Shown here: positions 1 to 11,739 of the stretch, piece by piece | Layout: each line of letters starts with the position of its first letter | Position numbering within the stretch: position 1 is the stretch's first letter | Assembly: GCA_963726575.1 (NCBI GenBank) | Contig: CAVSCR010000007.1 | Span: 62,001-126,000, forward strand | DNA from: CAVSCR01 sp963726575 | GTDB lineage: Bacteria; Actinomycetota; Actinomycetes; JAHEKZ01 | Length of the DNA stretch: 64,000 nt | Direction: 5' to 3' | The notes under the pieces: model-generated | What the model was told of the DNA's origin: nothing | Database searches by the model: none | The model's input: the letters and a program-made list of their open reading frames with translations, nothing else | Position numbers and translations under genes: made by a program

Positions 1-168
1 CCGGACGCGGGCCACCTTGCGCAGCGCCGAGTTCGGCTTCTTGGGCGTGGTCGTGTAGACGCGCGTGCAGACACCGCGCCGCTGGGGGCTGCCCTTGAGC
101 GCCGGGGTCTTCGTCTTGGAGACCTTGTCCTGGCGGCCCTTGCGGACCAACTGCTGGATGGTGGGCAC
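1..168 (-). CDS. rpsL: 30S ribosomal protein S12, N-terminal part (cut by window edge)
   Basis: The first 56 codons of S12 are readable on the minus strand, starting at a GTG and beginning VPTIQQLVRKGRQDKVSKTK. S12 lies at the decoding centre of the 30S subunit and contributes to translational accuracy. The decoding loop TTTPKKPNSALRKV is intact, including the lysine equivalent to E. coli Lys43, so this half carries no classical streptomycin-resistance change. The rest of the gene lies beyond base 1. It begins the str operon, and a good promoter lies about 180 bases upstream. Confidence 0.97.
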   Translation of the reverse strand, partial: MPTIQQLVRKGRQDKVSKTKTPALKGSPQRRGVCTRVYTTTPKKPNSALRKVARVR

Positions 169-351
169 CGGTGTCCGTTCCGTGTTGATGCTGACCTGAA
201 GTGTGCTGGCGGGGCGTCGAGCCCCCCTCCGCACCCCGCGCTCGGGTGTGTCGCGCTGGGCGCACCCCACGACCCGGGTCGGAATCCGAAGGTGTCCGCG
301 CAGCCCACACGGGCGCGCACGGGAGCCCGGCCAACGCCAGGCATCGCGCAG

Positions 352-381
352 AGACTAACCGACGTGCTCGGCACCGGTCAA
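352..381 (-). promoter_or_regulatory. Putative promoter for rpsL
   Basis: On the minus strand a TTGACC -35 element (376-381) is separated by 18 bases from a TAGTCT -10 element (352-357), pointing at rpsL. The predicted leader is about 175 bases. A 7-bp inverted repeat CCGGTCA/TGACCGG (374-395) overlaps the -35 and could be the terminator of the preceding DUF4190-type gene or an operator. The remainder of the 169-407 gap shows nothing else I recognise. Confidence 0.5.
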
Positions 382-407
382 AACCGCCTGACCGGGCCAG
401 CGATGCG

Positions 408-980
408 TCAGCGGTTGCCGATGAACAGTCCCACCACGACCGCGCCCACGAACAGCAGGACCAGACCGCAGATGATCAGGTTGGCGATCGCCAGTCCGCG
501 CGCCCAGCTCAGCAGCCCGCGCCCGCCGGACCGGGTGGGATCGGAGGCCATCTCCTGCTCGGCGCGCCCGGCCACCACCAACGCCACCACGGCCAGCACG
601 ATCGGCAGGACGAAGAACGACAACAGGGCCAGAACGAACGCGGTGACGGCCGAGCCGTTGCTGGCCGGACGCGACGCGACGGGGGTGGCGTAGGGCGCCT
701 GCCCGTAGGGCGACTGGCCGTACCCCGCAGGCGGGTACCCCGGCGCGGCATAGCCTGCGGGGGGGTACGCCGCCGGTGCGTAAGCCGCAGCTGGAGTCGG
801 ATCCTGCGGAGTCGGGTAGGCAGCTCCGGCCGGCGCTCGGTACGGCTGCGGATAACCGGGGGCCAGGGGTGAGGTGGGCTGCCCCGTCGCTGCGGCCGGG
901 GCCACGGGTGGCGCGGTCGGGGGGCTGGCGGGCACCTGGGGCACGACCGGCTCAGCAGCGTCGGGCTCTGGCGTCGTCAC
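408..980 (-). CDS. Proline-rich DUF4190-type membrane protein
   Basis: The product is a 190-residue protein of unknown function. The first ~100 residues are Pro/Ala/Tyr-rich, with repeated YPPAGY-like units typical of disordered cytoplasmic tails. Two hydrophobic segments follow (about residues 112-137 and 160-187), separated by a short polar loop containing GRAEQEM. This is the usual DUF4190 arrangement in actinobacteria. I chose the GTG at 980 because GAGGAG lies just upstream. The gene sits alone between rpoC and rpsL, on the same strand. No enzymatic motif is visible. Confidence 0.8.
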   Translation of the reverse strand: MTTPEPDAAEPVVPQVPASPPTAPPVAPAAATGQPTSPLAPGYPQPYRAPAGAAYPTPQDPTPAAAYAPAAYPPAGYAAPGYPPAGYGQSPYGQAPYATPVASRPASNGSAVTAFVLALLSFFVLPIVLAVVALVVAGRAEQEMASDPTRSGGRGLLSWARGLAIANLIICGLVLLFVGAVVVGLFIGNR

Positions 981-1086
981 AGATCTCCTCGCCTCTCCTC
1001 GGCCGCTGTCGTTGGGGCGGACCCTACCCGCCGACGGGCCGACCGGTGACGCACCCGACCGCTCATGAACCCCAGAAGAGTTCTGT

Positions 1087-1121
1087 AAGAGCAGGAGCAT
1101 TGCTTCATTGCTCCTGCTCTT
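1087..1121. repeat. Perfect 13-bp hairpin, first of a tandem pair
   Basis: The arms AAGAGCAGGAGCA (1087-1099) and TGCTCCTGCTCTT (1109-1121) are perfectly complementary around a 9-base loop. The hairpin lies between rpoC and the DUF4190-type gene. It has no clear T-run, so it could be a terminator, a processing site or a protein-binding palindrome. Confidence 0.6.
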
Positions 1122-1125
1122 GGGC

Positions 1126-1144
1126 GAGCAATGCCGCATTGCTC
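1126..1144. repeat. Perfect 8-bp hairpin, second of the pair
   Basis: The arms GAGCAATG and CATTGCTC flank a CCG loop. The word CATTGCTC also occurs inside the neighbouring hairpin, so the two structures share sequence and could form alternative pairings. Confidence 0.55.
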
Positions 1145-1175
1145 GCGTCCGGAAGAGGCGCCGGGGCTCAGACGG

Positions 1176-1213
1176 CGAGGCGGCCCGTCCCCCATCGGGA
1201 ACGGGCCGCCTCG
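1176..1213 (-). terminator. Putative rpoBC terminator
   Basis: A perfect 13-bp GC-rich inverted repeat (CGAGGCGGCCCGT at 1176-1188, ACGGGCCGCCTCG at 1201-1213) begins 16 bases past the rpoC stop. It has no strong U-tract, which is common for actinobacterial terminators. Confidence 0.7.
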
Positions 1214-1228
1214 TACCGATCGATGACC

Positions 1229-5099
<3,871 letters not shown>

Positions 5100-5145
5100 G
5101 GGGTGTCCTTTACGTAGTTCCGTCGTCACCAGGTCGGAGTCGGGC

Positions 5146-8100
5146 TCAGACCTCTTCGACGCTGCTCGGCTCGCGCCGGGACAGGTCGATACCGAGTTCC
5201 TCAGCTGCGCGGAACACCTCGTCGTCGGTGTCGCGCATCTCGATCGACAGGCCGTCGCTGGAGAGAACCTCGACGTTGAGGCACAGCGACTGCATCTCCT
5301 TGATCAGCACCTTGAACGACTCCGGAATTCCGGGCTCCGGGATGTTCTCGCCCTTGACGATGGCCTCGTAGACCTTCACGCGGCCCAGGACGTCGTCGGA
5401 CTTGATGGTGAGGAGCTCCTGAAGGGCGTAGGCGGCGCCGTAAGCCTCGAGGGCCCAGACCTCCATCTCGCCGAACCGCTGCCCGCCGAACTGCGCCTTA
5501 CCGCCCAGCGGCTGCTGGGTGATCATGCTGTACGGGCCGGTGGAACGAGCGTGGATCTTGTCGTCCACCAGGTGGAGCAGCTTCAGGATGTAGATGTAGC
5601 CCACCGAGATCGGCTCCGGGAACGGTTCCCCGGTGCGTCCGTCGAACATGTTGGCCTTGCCGGACCCGCCGATCAGCTGCACTCCGTCGCGGTTGGTCCG
5701 CGTCGACGACAGCAGGCCGGTGATCTCCTCCTCCTTGGCGCCGTCGAACACCGGCGTCGCGAGGTTCGTTCCTGGCTGGGAGCTTCGGGCGCGCTCGGAC
5801 AGACCGCGGGCCCACGACGGTGTGCCCTCGACCTGCCAACCAGTCTTGGCGACCCAGCCCAGGTGGGTCTCGAGCACCTGGCCGACGTTCATGCGGCCGG
5901 GAACGCCCAACGGGTTGAGGACGACGTCGACCGGCGTGCCGTCCTCGAGGAACGGCATGTCCTCCTCGGGCAGGATCTTGGCGATCACACCCTTGTTGCC
6001 GTGCCGCCCGGCAAGCTTGTCGCCCTCGGTGATCTTGCGCTTCTGCGCGACGTAGACCCGCACCAGCTCGTTGACGCCGGGGGGCAGCTCGTCGCCGTTC
6101 TCGCGCTCGAACACGCGCACGCCGATGATGACGCCGGACTCGCCGTGCGGAACCTTCAGCGAGGTGTCACGCACCTCACGCGCCTTCTCGCCGAAGATCG
6201 CGCGCAGCAGACGCTCCTCGGGCGTGAGCTCGGTCTCGCCCTTGGGCGTGACCTTGCCGACGAGGATGTCGCCGGTCCGCACCTCGGCACCGATGCGGAT
6301 GATGCCGCGGTCGTCCAGGTCGGCCAGCACCTCCTCGGAGACGTTCGGGATGTCCCGGGTGATCTCCTCGGGGCCGAGCTTGGTGTCGCGGGCGTCGACC
6401 TCGTGCTCCTCGATGTGGATCGAGGAGAGCACGTCGTCCTTGACCAGACGCTCGGACAAGATGATCGCGTCTTCGTAGTTGTGCCCTTCCCAGGACATGA
6501 ACGCCACGAGCAGGTTCTTGCCCAGGGCGAGCTCGCCCTCGTCGGTGCTCGGGCCGTCGGCGATGACCTGTCCGGCCTCGACCCGCTGTCCGTCGCTGAC
6601 GATCGGCTTCTGGTTGTACGAGGTGCCCTGGTTGGACCGGGTGAACTTGGCGACCCGGTACGTGCGGTGGGTGCCGTCGTCCTGCTCCACCGTGATGTGG
6701 TCGGCCGCGACCTCGGTGACCACGCCGGGAATCTCAGCGGTGATGACGTCGCCGGCGTCCTTGGCGGCGCGGTACTCCATTCCGGTGCCGACCAGGGGTG
6801 ACTCCGGACGCAGCAGCGGAACCGCCTGGCGCTGCATGTTGGAGCCCATCAGGGCGCGGTTTGCGTCGTCGTGCTCGAGGAACGGGATCAGCGCGGTGGC
6901 CACCGACCAGATCTGGCGTGGTGACACGTCCATGAAGTCGACGTCGGAGGGGTGGACGTAGTCGACCTCGCCGCCCTTGGTACGCACCAGCACCCGGTCG
7001 CCCACGAACGCGCCGCTGTCCTCGATCGGCTCGTTCGCCTGCGCGATGACGTGGCGGTCTTCCTCGTCGGCAGTCAGGTAGTCGATCTGGTCGGTGACCC
7101 GACCCTTGACCACCTTGCGGTACGGCGTCTCGATGAAGCCGAACGCGTTGACCCGGCCGTACGTGGACAGCGAGCCGATCAGGCCGATGTTCGGGCCCTC
7201 CGGCGTCTCGATCGGACACATCCGGCCGTAGTGCGACGGGTGAACGTCACGGACCTCGAAGCCGGCCCGCTCGCGGGACAGGCCACCGGGGCCGAGCGCC
7301 GAGAGGCGACGCTTGTGGGTCAGACCGGCCAGCGGGTTGGTCTGGTCCATGAACTGGGAGAGCTGGCTGGTACCGAAGAACTCCTTGATCGACGCCACCA
7401 CCGGGCGGATGTTGATCAGGGTCTGTGGCGTGATGGCCTCGACGTCCTGCGTCGTCATGCGCTCCCGCACGACCCGCTCCATCCGGGCCAGCCCGGTCCG
7501 GACCTGGTTCTGGATCAGCTCGCCAACGGTCCGCAGGCGGCGGTTGCCGAAGTGGTCGATGTCGTCGACCTCGACGACGATCTCGCCGCTCGGCGCCGAG
7601 ACGCTCGCGTCACCGGCGTGCAGCGCGACGATGTACTTGATGGTGGCCACGATGTCGTCGGTGGTGAGCACCGAGGACTCCAGCGGCAGCTCGAGACCGA
7701 GCTTCTTGTCGATCTTGTAGCGCCCCACCTTGGCCAGGTCGTAGCGCTTGGAGTTGAAGTACAGGTTGTCGAGCAGCGTCTGCGCGGCCTCGCGCGTCGG
7801 CGGCTCGCCCGGGCGCAGCTTGCGGTAGATGTCGAGGAGCGCGTCGTCCTGACCCGTGGTGTGGTCCTTCTCCAGGGTCTGGCGCATCGAGTCGTACTGG
7901 CCGAACTCGTCCAGGATCCTTGCGTCGTCCCAGCCGAGCGCCTTGAGCAGGACGGTGACGTTCTGCTTGCGCTTGCGGTCGATCCGGACGCTGACGATGT
8001 CCTTCTTGTCGATCTCGAACTCGAGCCAGGCGCCGCGCGACGGGATCATCTTCGACGTGTAGATGTCCTTGTCGGAGGTCTTGTCGACCGACCGCTCGAA

Positions 8101-8634
8101 GTACACGCCGGGAGAGCGCACCAACTGGGACACGACGACGCGCTCGGTGCCGTTGATGATGAAGGTGCCCTTGTTGGTCATGAGCGGGAAGTCGCCCATG
8201 AAGACCGTCTGCGACTTGATCTCGCCGGTCTCGTGGTTCATGAACTCCGCGGTGACGAACAGCGGAGCCGCGTAGGTGAAGTCGCGCTCCTTGCACTCGT
8301 CGACGGAGTTCTTCGCCGGCTCGAAGCGGTGGTCGCGAAACGTCAGCGACATCGTTCCGGAGAAGTCCTCGATGGGACTGATCTCCTCGAAGATCTCCTC
8401 CAGGCCCGACTTCGCCGGAATCGGCTTGCCGGCCTCGAGGGCGGCGTCCACCCGGGCCTGCCAGACGGCGTTGCCCATCAACCAGTCGAAGCTGTCGACC
8501 TGCAGGGCCAACAGGTCCGGGACGGACAGCGGCTCGCGGATCTTGGCGAAGGTGACGCGCTCGGGAGCGGTGTTTGCGGCGGTCGAGGTGTCAGATGAAG
8601 ACAGAGCGGTTGCGGGGTTACGCGAGGGGGCCAA
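5146..8634 (-). CDS. rpoB: RNA polymerase beta subunit
   Basis: This is the 1,162-residue beta subunit, complete and uninterrupted. The rifampicin-pocket region reads GTSQLSQFMDQTNPLAGLTH followed by KRRLSALGPGG. The residues equivalent to E. coli Asp516, His526 and Ser531 are all wild type, so high-level rifampicin resistance is not expected. The GRHGNKGVI and SVGYIYILKLLHLVDDKIHAR motifs of the C-terminal half are present. It is cotranscribed with rpoC, and a promoter is visible about 100 bases upstream. Confidence 0.98.
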   Translation of the reverse strand: MAPSRNPATALSSSDTSTAANTAPERVTFAKIREPLSVPDLLALQVDSFDWLMGNAVWQARVDAALEAGKPIPAKSGLEEIFEEISPIEDFSGTMSLTFRDHRFEPAKNSVDECKERDFTYAAPLFVTAEFMNHETGEIKSQTVFMGDFPLMTNKGTFIINGTERVVVSQLVRSPGVYFERSVDKTSDKDIYTSKMIPSRGAWLEFEIDKKDIVSVRIDRKRKQNVTVLLKALGWDDARILDEFGQYDSMRQTLEKDHTTGQDDALLDIYRKLRPGEPPTREAAQTLLDNLYFNSKRYDLAKVGRYKIDKKLGLELPLESSVLTTDDIVATIKYIVALHAGDASVSAPSGEIVVEVDDIDHFGNRRLRTVGELIQNQVRTGLARMERVVRERMTTQDVEAITPQTLINIRPVVASIKEFFGTSQLSQFMDQTNPLAGLTHKRRLSALGPGGLSRERAGFEVRDVHPSHYGRMCPIETPEGPNIGLIGSLSTYGRVNAFGFIETPYRKVVKGRVTDQIDYLTADEEDRHVIAQANEPIEDSGAFVGDRVLVRTKGGEVDYVHPSDVDFMDVSPRQIWSVATALIPFLEHDDANRALMGSNMQRQAVPLLRPESPLVGTGMEYRAAKDAGDVITAEIPGVVTEVAADHITVEQDDGTHRTYRVAKFTRSNQGTSYNQKPIVSDGQRVEAGQVIADGPSTDEGELALGKNLLVAFMSWEGHNYEDAIILSERLVKDDVLSSIHIEEHEVDARDTKLGPEEITRDIPNVSEEVLADLDDRGIIRIGAEVRTGDILVGKVTPKGETELTPEERLLRAIFGEKAREVRDTSLKVPHGESGVIIGVRVFERENGDELPPGVNELVRVYVAQKRKITEGDKLAGRHGNKGVIAKILPEEDMPFLEDGTPVDVVLNPLGVPGRMNVGQVLETHLGWVAKTGWQVEGTPSWARGLSERARSSQPGTNLATPVFDGAKEEEITGLLSSTRTNRDGVQLIGGSGKANMFDGRTGEPFPEPISVGYIYILKLLHLVDDKIHARSTGPYSMITQQPLGGKAQFGGQRFGEMEVWALEAYGAAYALQELLTIKSDDVLGRVKVYEAIVKGENIPEPGIPESFKVLIKEMQSLCLNVEVLSSDGLSIEMRDTDDEVFRAAEELGIDLSRREPSSVEEV

Positions 8635-8734
8635 GAGGCGTCCTTCCGGGCTCAGTTACCGCGCGCAGCCAGACACCCCACGCTCAGTCGAACTCAGGGC
8701 GTGGGGCAGGAAAAATGGGGCAGCGCAAAGCGAC

Positions 8735-8763
8735 AGCATAGCGGCGTGCGCCGCAGCCGTCCA
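8735..8763 (-). promoter_or_regulatory. Putative rpoB promoter
   Basis: A TGGACG -35 (8758-8763) and a TATGCT -10 (8735-8740) are separated by 17 bases on the minus strand. The predicted start of transcription is about 95 bases upstream of rpoB. It lies downstream of the rplL terminator, so rpoBC can be transcribed independently of the ribosomal protein genes. In the rest of the 8635-8991 gap I see only that terminator. Confidence 0.5.
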
Positions 8764-8945
8764 GCCGCGCCTCCGGCAGAGCTCGAAGAAGCAGTCCCCG
8801 ACCGGCTCCGGCGACCCCCGTCGGGGCCGTCGGCGTACCGATCCGACGGCGGCAGCATGACGGAGCGTCGGCATCGGCGTCAAGCACCTGGGGATGGCGT
8901 GCCGCCAATCGTGATCCGATCGGATCGAGCGGCCTCCCATGCGAA

Positions 8946-8977
8946 ACGGGCGGTTCCGCCGCTGCGGAACCGCCCGT
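8946..8977 (-). terminator. rplJL terminator or attenuator
   Basis: A perfect 14-bp stem (ACGGGCGGTTCCGC / GCGGAACCGCCCGT) with a 4-base loop begins 14 bases after the rplL stop. Its position between rplL and rpoB matches the partial terminator/attenuator known there in many bacteria. Confidence 0.75.
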
Positions 8978-8991
8978 CGGGAGTCGCTGGA

Positions 8992-9387
8992 CTACTTGAC
9001 CGCGACCTTGGCGCCGGCGGCCTCGAGGGCCTCCTTGGCCTTGTCGGCAGCCTCTTTGTTGACCTTCTCCAGGACCGCCTTCGGGGTGCTCTCGACCAGG
9101 TCCTTGGCCTCCTTCAGGCCCAGGTTGGTCAGGCTGCGCACCTCCTTGATGACCTGGATCTTCTTCTCGCCGGCGTCCTCGAGGACGACGTCGAACTCCT
9201 CCTGCTCCTCAACGGCGGCTGCGGCGTCGCCGCCGGCTCCACCGGGAGCGGCCACCGCGGCAACAGCAACTGGCGCCGCGGCAGTGACCTCGAAGACCTC
9301 TTCGAACTTCTTGACGAACTCCGACAGCTCGATCAGCGTCATCTCCTTGAACGCGTCGAGGAGTTCCTCGGTGCTCAGCTTCGCCAT
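8992..9387 (-). CDS. rplL: 50S ribosomal protein L7/L12
   Basis: This is the 131-residue stalk protein, present in multiple copies on L10 and recruiting translation GTPases. The N-terminal dimerisation helices (LSTEELLDAFKEMTLIELSE) lead into an Ala/Gly-rich hinge (about residues 37-58). The C-terminal factor-binding domain has KIQVIKEVRSLTNLGLKEAK. It lies 63 bases downstream of rplJ, so the pair forms one transcription unit. Confidence 0.97.
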   Translation of the reverse strand: MAKLSTEELLDAFKEMTLIELSEFVKKFEEVFEVTAAAPVAVAAVAAPGGAGGDAAAAVEEQEEFDVVLEDAGEKKIQVIKEVRSLTNLGLKEAKDLVESTPKAVLEKVNKEAADKAKEALEAAGAKVAVK

Positions 9388-9450
9388 GTCGGCGTCCTTC
9401 CTGGTTCTGCTCGGCCCTGGGGCGCAAGCGTCGGCTTGGTCGTAGGGCCG

Positions 9451-10170
9451 TCAGGCCTCGTCGGACTCCCCGGTCGGGGCGACCGAAGCGTCGTCGCCGG
9501 TCTCGGCGTCGGCGCTGGGTTCTGCGGTGATTTCGGTGCTCGGTTCGGTGCTGGCTTCGGTACGTGGTTCGGTGCTGCCTTCGGTGCTCGGTTCGGTGCT
9601 GGCTTCGGTGGTGACCGGCGCCGCGACACCCGCGCCGCCGCCCAGCACCGACGGGTCCTGCTCGGCCTTGTGCTGCAAAGCACCCAGCACGCGGGCGGTC
9701 TGCGCCAGGGGCGCGTTGAACAGCGACACGGCGTTGGTCAACGACGCCTTCATCGCTCCCGCGAGCTTGGCGAGGAGGACCTCGCGCGACTCGAGGTCTG
9801 CCAACTTCTTGATCTCCTCCGGCGTCAGCGACTTGCCGTCGAGGACACCGCCCTTGATCACCAGCAAGGGATTGGCCTTGGCGAAGTCGCGCAAACCCTT
9901 GGCCGTCTCCACCGCGTCGCCGGTGATGAACGCGATCGCCGAAGGGCCGGCCAGCAGGTCGTCGAACCCTTCGACACCGGCGTCCTTGGCGGCCCGCTTG
10001 GTCAGGGTGTTCTTCACCACGGCGTAGTTGGCGTGCTCACCGAGAGAACGCCGCAGCTCCTTGAGCTGCTTCACGGTGAGCCCGCGGTACTCGGTCAGCA
10101 CGGCGCCGCTGGAGGTGCGGAAGTGCTCCGCAATCTGCGCAACGACAGCCGACTTGTCAGCCCGCGCCAT
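9451..10170 (-). CDS. rplJ: 50S ribosomal protein L10 with a long repetitive tail
   Basis: L10 anchors L7/L12 dimers to 23S rRNA at the stalk base. Residues 1-175 are a normal L10 (MARADKSAVVAQIAEHFR, YRGLTVKQLKELRRSLGE). The protein continues to 239 residues with a Ser/Thr/Glu/Pro tail built on repeated STEPSTE-like units, ending in an acidic stretch. The tail is encoded by near-repeats of GGTTCGGTGCTGGCTTC (plus-strand sense) at about 9530-9610. Typical L10 is about 165-190 residues, and actinobacterial L10s often have short tails. The tail should lie beyond the L7/L12-binding helix and is probably disordered. Confidence 0.95.
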   Translation of the reverse strand: MARADKSAVVAQIAEHFRTSSGAVLTEYRGLTVKQLKELRRSLGEHANYAVVKNTLTKRAAKDAGVEGFDDLLAGPSAIAFITGDAVETAKGLRDFAKANPLLVIKGGVLDGKSLTPEEIKKLADLESREVLLAKLAGAMKASLTNAVSLFNAPLAQTARVLGALQHKAEQDPSVLGGGAGVAAPVTTEASTEPSTEGSTEPRTEASTEPSTEITAEPSADAETGDDASVAPTGESDEA

Positions 10171-10398
10171 GGTGCTCCTTTCGGTCGGAACCTGGGACTA
10201 CTGGCTGATCGGGGCCGGATCAACGGCCCACCCGCAGACGCAGAACGCCCCGGCGCAGGCGCACGGGGCGTGAACCGCGTCCGGTGGTCCGGACGCGAGA
10301 CGACACTCGTATCACCTGCGCGGGCCGCCCACGATCACTGCGCGGGACCTTCGATCACCTCGCGGACGAGGCGACGACCAGCGGTCTTCGGCAGGCCG
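10171..10398 (-). promoter_or_regulatory. rplJ leader with hairpins (probable L10 autoregulatory leader)
   Basis: The untranslated stretch between the predicted promoter and rplJ holds a perfect 9-bp hairpin, CGCGTCCGG/CCGGACGCG (10276-10297). It also holds an 8-bp hairpin, ACGCCCCG/CGGGGCGT, near 10245-10272. In other bacteria L10(L12) binds such a leader to repress its own translation. The position suggests this role, but I did not identify the exact binding motif. The first hairpin could instead terminate rplKA transcripts. Confidence 0.45.
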
Positions 10399-10428
10399 AG
10401 GGTACGTGCCCCGGCTGCCCGTGGTCAA
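10399..10428 (-). promoter_or_regulatory. Putative rplJL promoter
   Basis: A TTGACC -35 (10423-10428), an 18-base spacer and a TACCCT -10 (10399-10404) lie on the minus strand just after the rplA stop. The -35 and spacer length are identical to those of the rpsL promoter at 352-381. Confidence 0.5.
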
Positions 10429-10438
10429 AACGGTCGGT

Positions 10439-11167
10439 TCAGGACGCCCTGTCGCTGCCGGACTCGTCAGCGTTGGCACCGCGCACCCGAGTCGGGTCCA
10501 CCTGAATGCCGGGACCCATGGTGGTGCTCACGGTGATCTTCTTGACGTAGCGACCCTTGGCTGCCGACGGCTTGAGCCGCAGCACCTCGTCGTAGGCGGC
10601 GGCGTAGTTCTCCGCCAGCTGCTGCTCGCTGAACGACGTCTTGCCGATGACCAGGTGCAGGTTGCCGTGGCGGTCGACCCGAAACTCGATCTTGCCGCCC
10701 TTGATCTCCTCCACCGCCTTGGTCACGTCCATCGTGACCGTCCCGGTCTTGGGGTTGGGCATCAGGCCACGGGGACCGAGCACCTTGCCCAGGCGACCGA
10801 CCTTGCCCATGAGGTCCGGGGTGGCCACGGCGGCGTCGAAGTCGGTGAAACCGGCCGCGACCTTCTCGATCAGGTCGTCGGAGCCCACGAGATCGGCCCC
10901 GGCGGCGCGAGCCTCGTCCGCCTTCTCGCCGGCGGCGAAGACCAGCACCCGAGCGGTGCGTCCGGTGCCGTGCGGCAGGTTGACGGTGCCGCGCACCATC
11001 TGGTCGGCCTTGCGGGGGTCGACACCGAGTCGCATGGCGACGTCGACGGTGGCCGGGTTCTTCATGGGCGAGGTCTCCTTGGCCAGCCGGACGGCCTCCA
11101 ACGGCGCGTACAGCTGGTCCGGGTCGACCTTCTCCGCCGCGTTGCGATATCCCTTGCTGCGCTGCAT
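10439..11167 (-). CDS. rplA: 50S ribosomal protein L1
   Basis: L1 (242 residues) forms the mobile L1 stalk that guides deacylated tRNA out of the E site, and it can repress the L11 operon. Visible family motifs include ATVDVAMRLGVDPRKADQMV, the second-domain stretch LGKVLGPRGLMPNPKTGTV, and the C-terminal KGRYVKKITVSTTMGPG. The start is the ATG at 11167, preceded by GGGAG. A nearly 40-residue upstream extension is also open but not conserved. It follows rplK by 85 bases. Confidence 0.96.
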   Translation of the reverse strand: MQRSKGYRNAAEKVDPDQLYAPLEAVRLAKETSPMKNPATVDVAMRLGVDPRKADQMVRGTVNLPHGTGRTARVLVFAAGEKADEARAAGADLVGSDDLIEKVAAGFTDFDAAVATPDLMGKVGRLGKVLGPRGLMPNPKTGTVTMDVTKAVEEIKGGKIEFRVDRHGNLHLVIGKTSFSEQQLAENYAAAYDEVLRLKPSAAKGRYVKKITVSTTMGPGIQVDPTRVRGANADESGSDRAS

Positions 11168-11252
11168 GGTGCTGCTCCCTTGGTGAATCTCTACCGGTCG
11201 GTGAGAGTTGTGGTGTGTGGGCCAGCGCTCGGCCCTCCCACGGTGGTGCTGG

Positions 11253-11684
11253 TCAGTCGTTGACGACGACGCCCATCGAGCGTGCCGTGCCGGCAATGAT
11301 GTTGGCCGCCGCCTCGATGTCGTTGGCGTTGAGGTCGGGCATCTTCAGAGCGGCGATCTCGCGCACCTGGTCGCGTGACAGCGAGCCGACCTTGTCCTTG
11401 TGCGGCACGGCTGAGCCCTTGTCCAGGCCGGCCGCCTTGAGGATCAGCTTGGCAGCGGGCGGAGTCTTGGTCACGAAGGTGAACGAGCGGTCCTCGTACA
11501 CGGTGATCTCGACCGGGATCACGTTTCCGCGCTGACTCTCGGTAGCCGCGTTGTAGGCCTTGCAGAACTCCATGATGTTGACGCCGTGCTGACCGAGGGC
11601 CGGACCCACGGGGGGTGCCGGGTTCGCCAGACCTGCCTGGATCTGGAGCTTGATCAGGCCAGCGACCTTCTTCTTGGGGGGCAT
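11253..11684 (-). CDS. rplK: 50S ribosomal protein L11
   Basis: L11 (143 residues) binds the GTPase-associated centre of 23S rRNA. The N-terminal thiopeptide-contact segment is PAPPVGPALGQHGVNIMEF. The C-terminal rRNA-binding domain contains GSLSRDQVREIAALKMPDLN and ends near GTARSMGVVV. Length and start are standard. It lies 55 bases after nusG and heads the L11-L1 pair. Confidence 0.97.
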   Translation of the reverse strand: MPPKKKVAGLIKLQIQAGLANPAPPVGPALGQHGVNIMEFCKAYNAATESQRGNVIPVEITVYEDRSFTFVTKTPPAAKLILKAAGLDKGSAVPHKDKVGSLSRDQVREIAALKMPDLNANDIEAAANIIAGTARSMGVVVND

Positions 11685-11739
11685 GCGATTCGGGTCCTTC
11701 GATCGAGTTGACGGCAGTTGACGGGCGGGCTGGGCGGCG

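Noticed and set aside
7230..7390. Rifampicin-pocket differences from E. coli RpoB (Asn518Thr, Ser522Ala equivalents)
   Set aside because: I recall both residues as natural variants in actinobacteria; the main resistance positions are wild type.
8656..8940. A 94-codon minus-strand frame upstream of rpoB
   Set aside because: It overlaps the predicted rpoB promoter, has no start signal and has no recognisable features.
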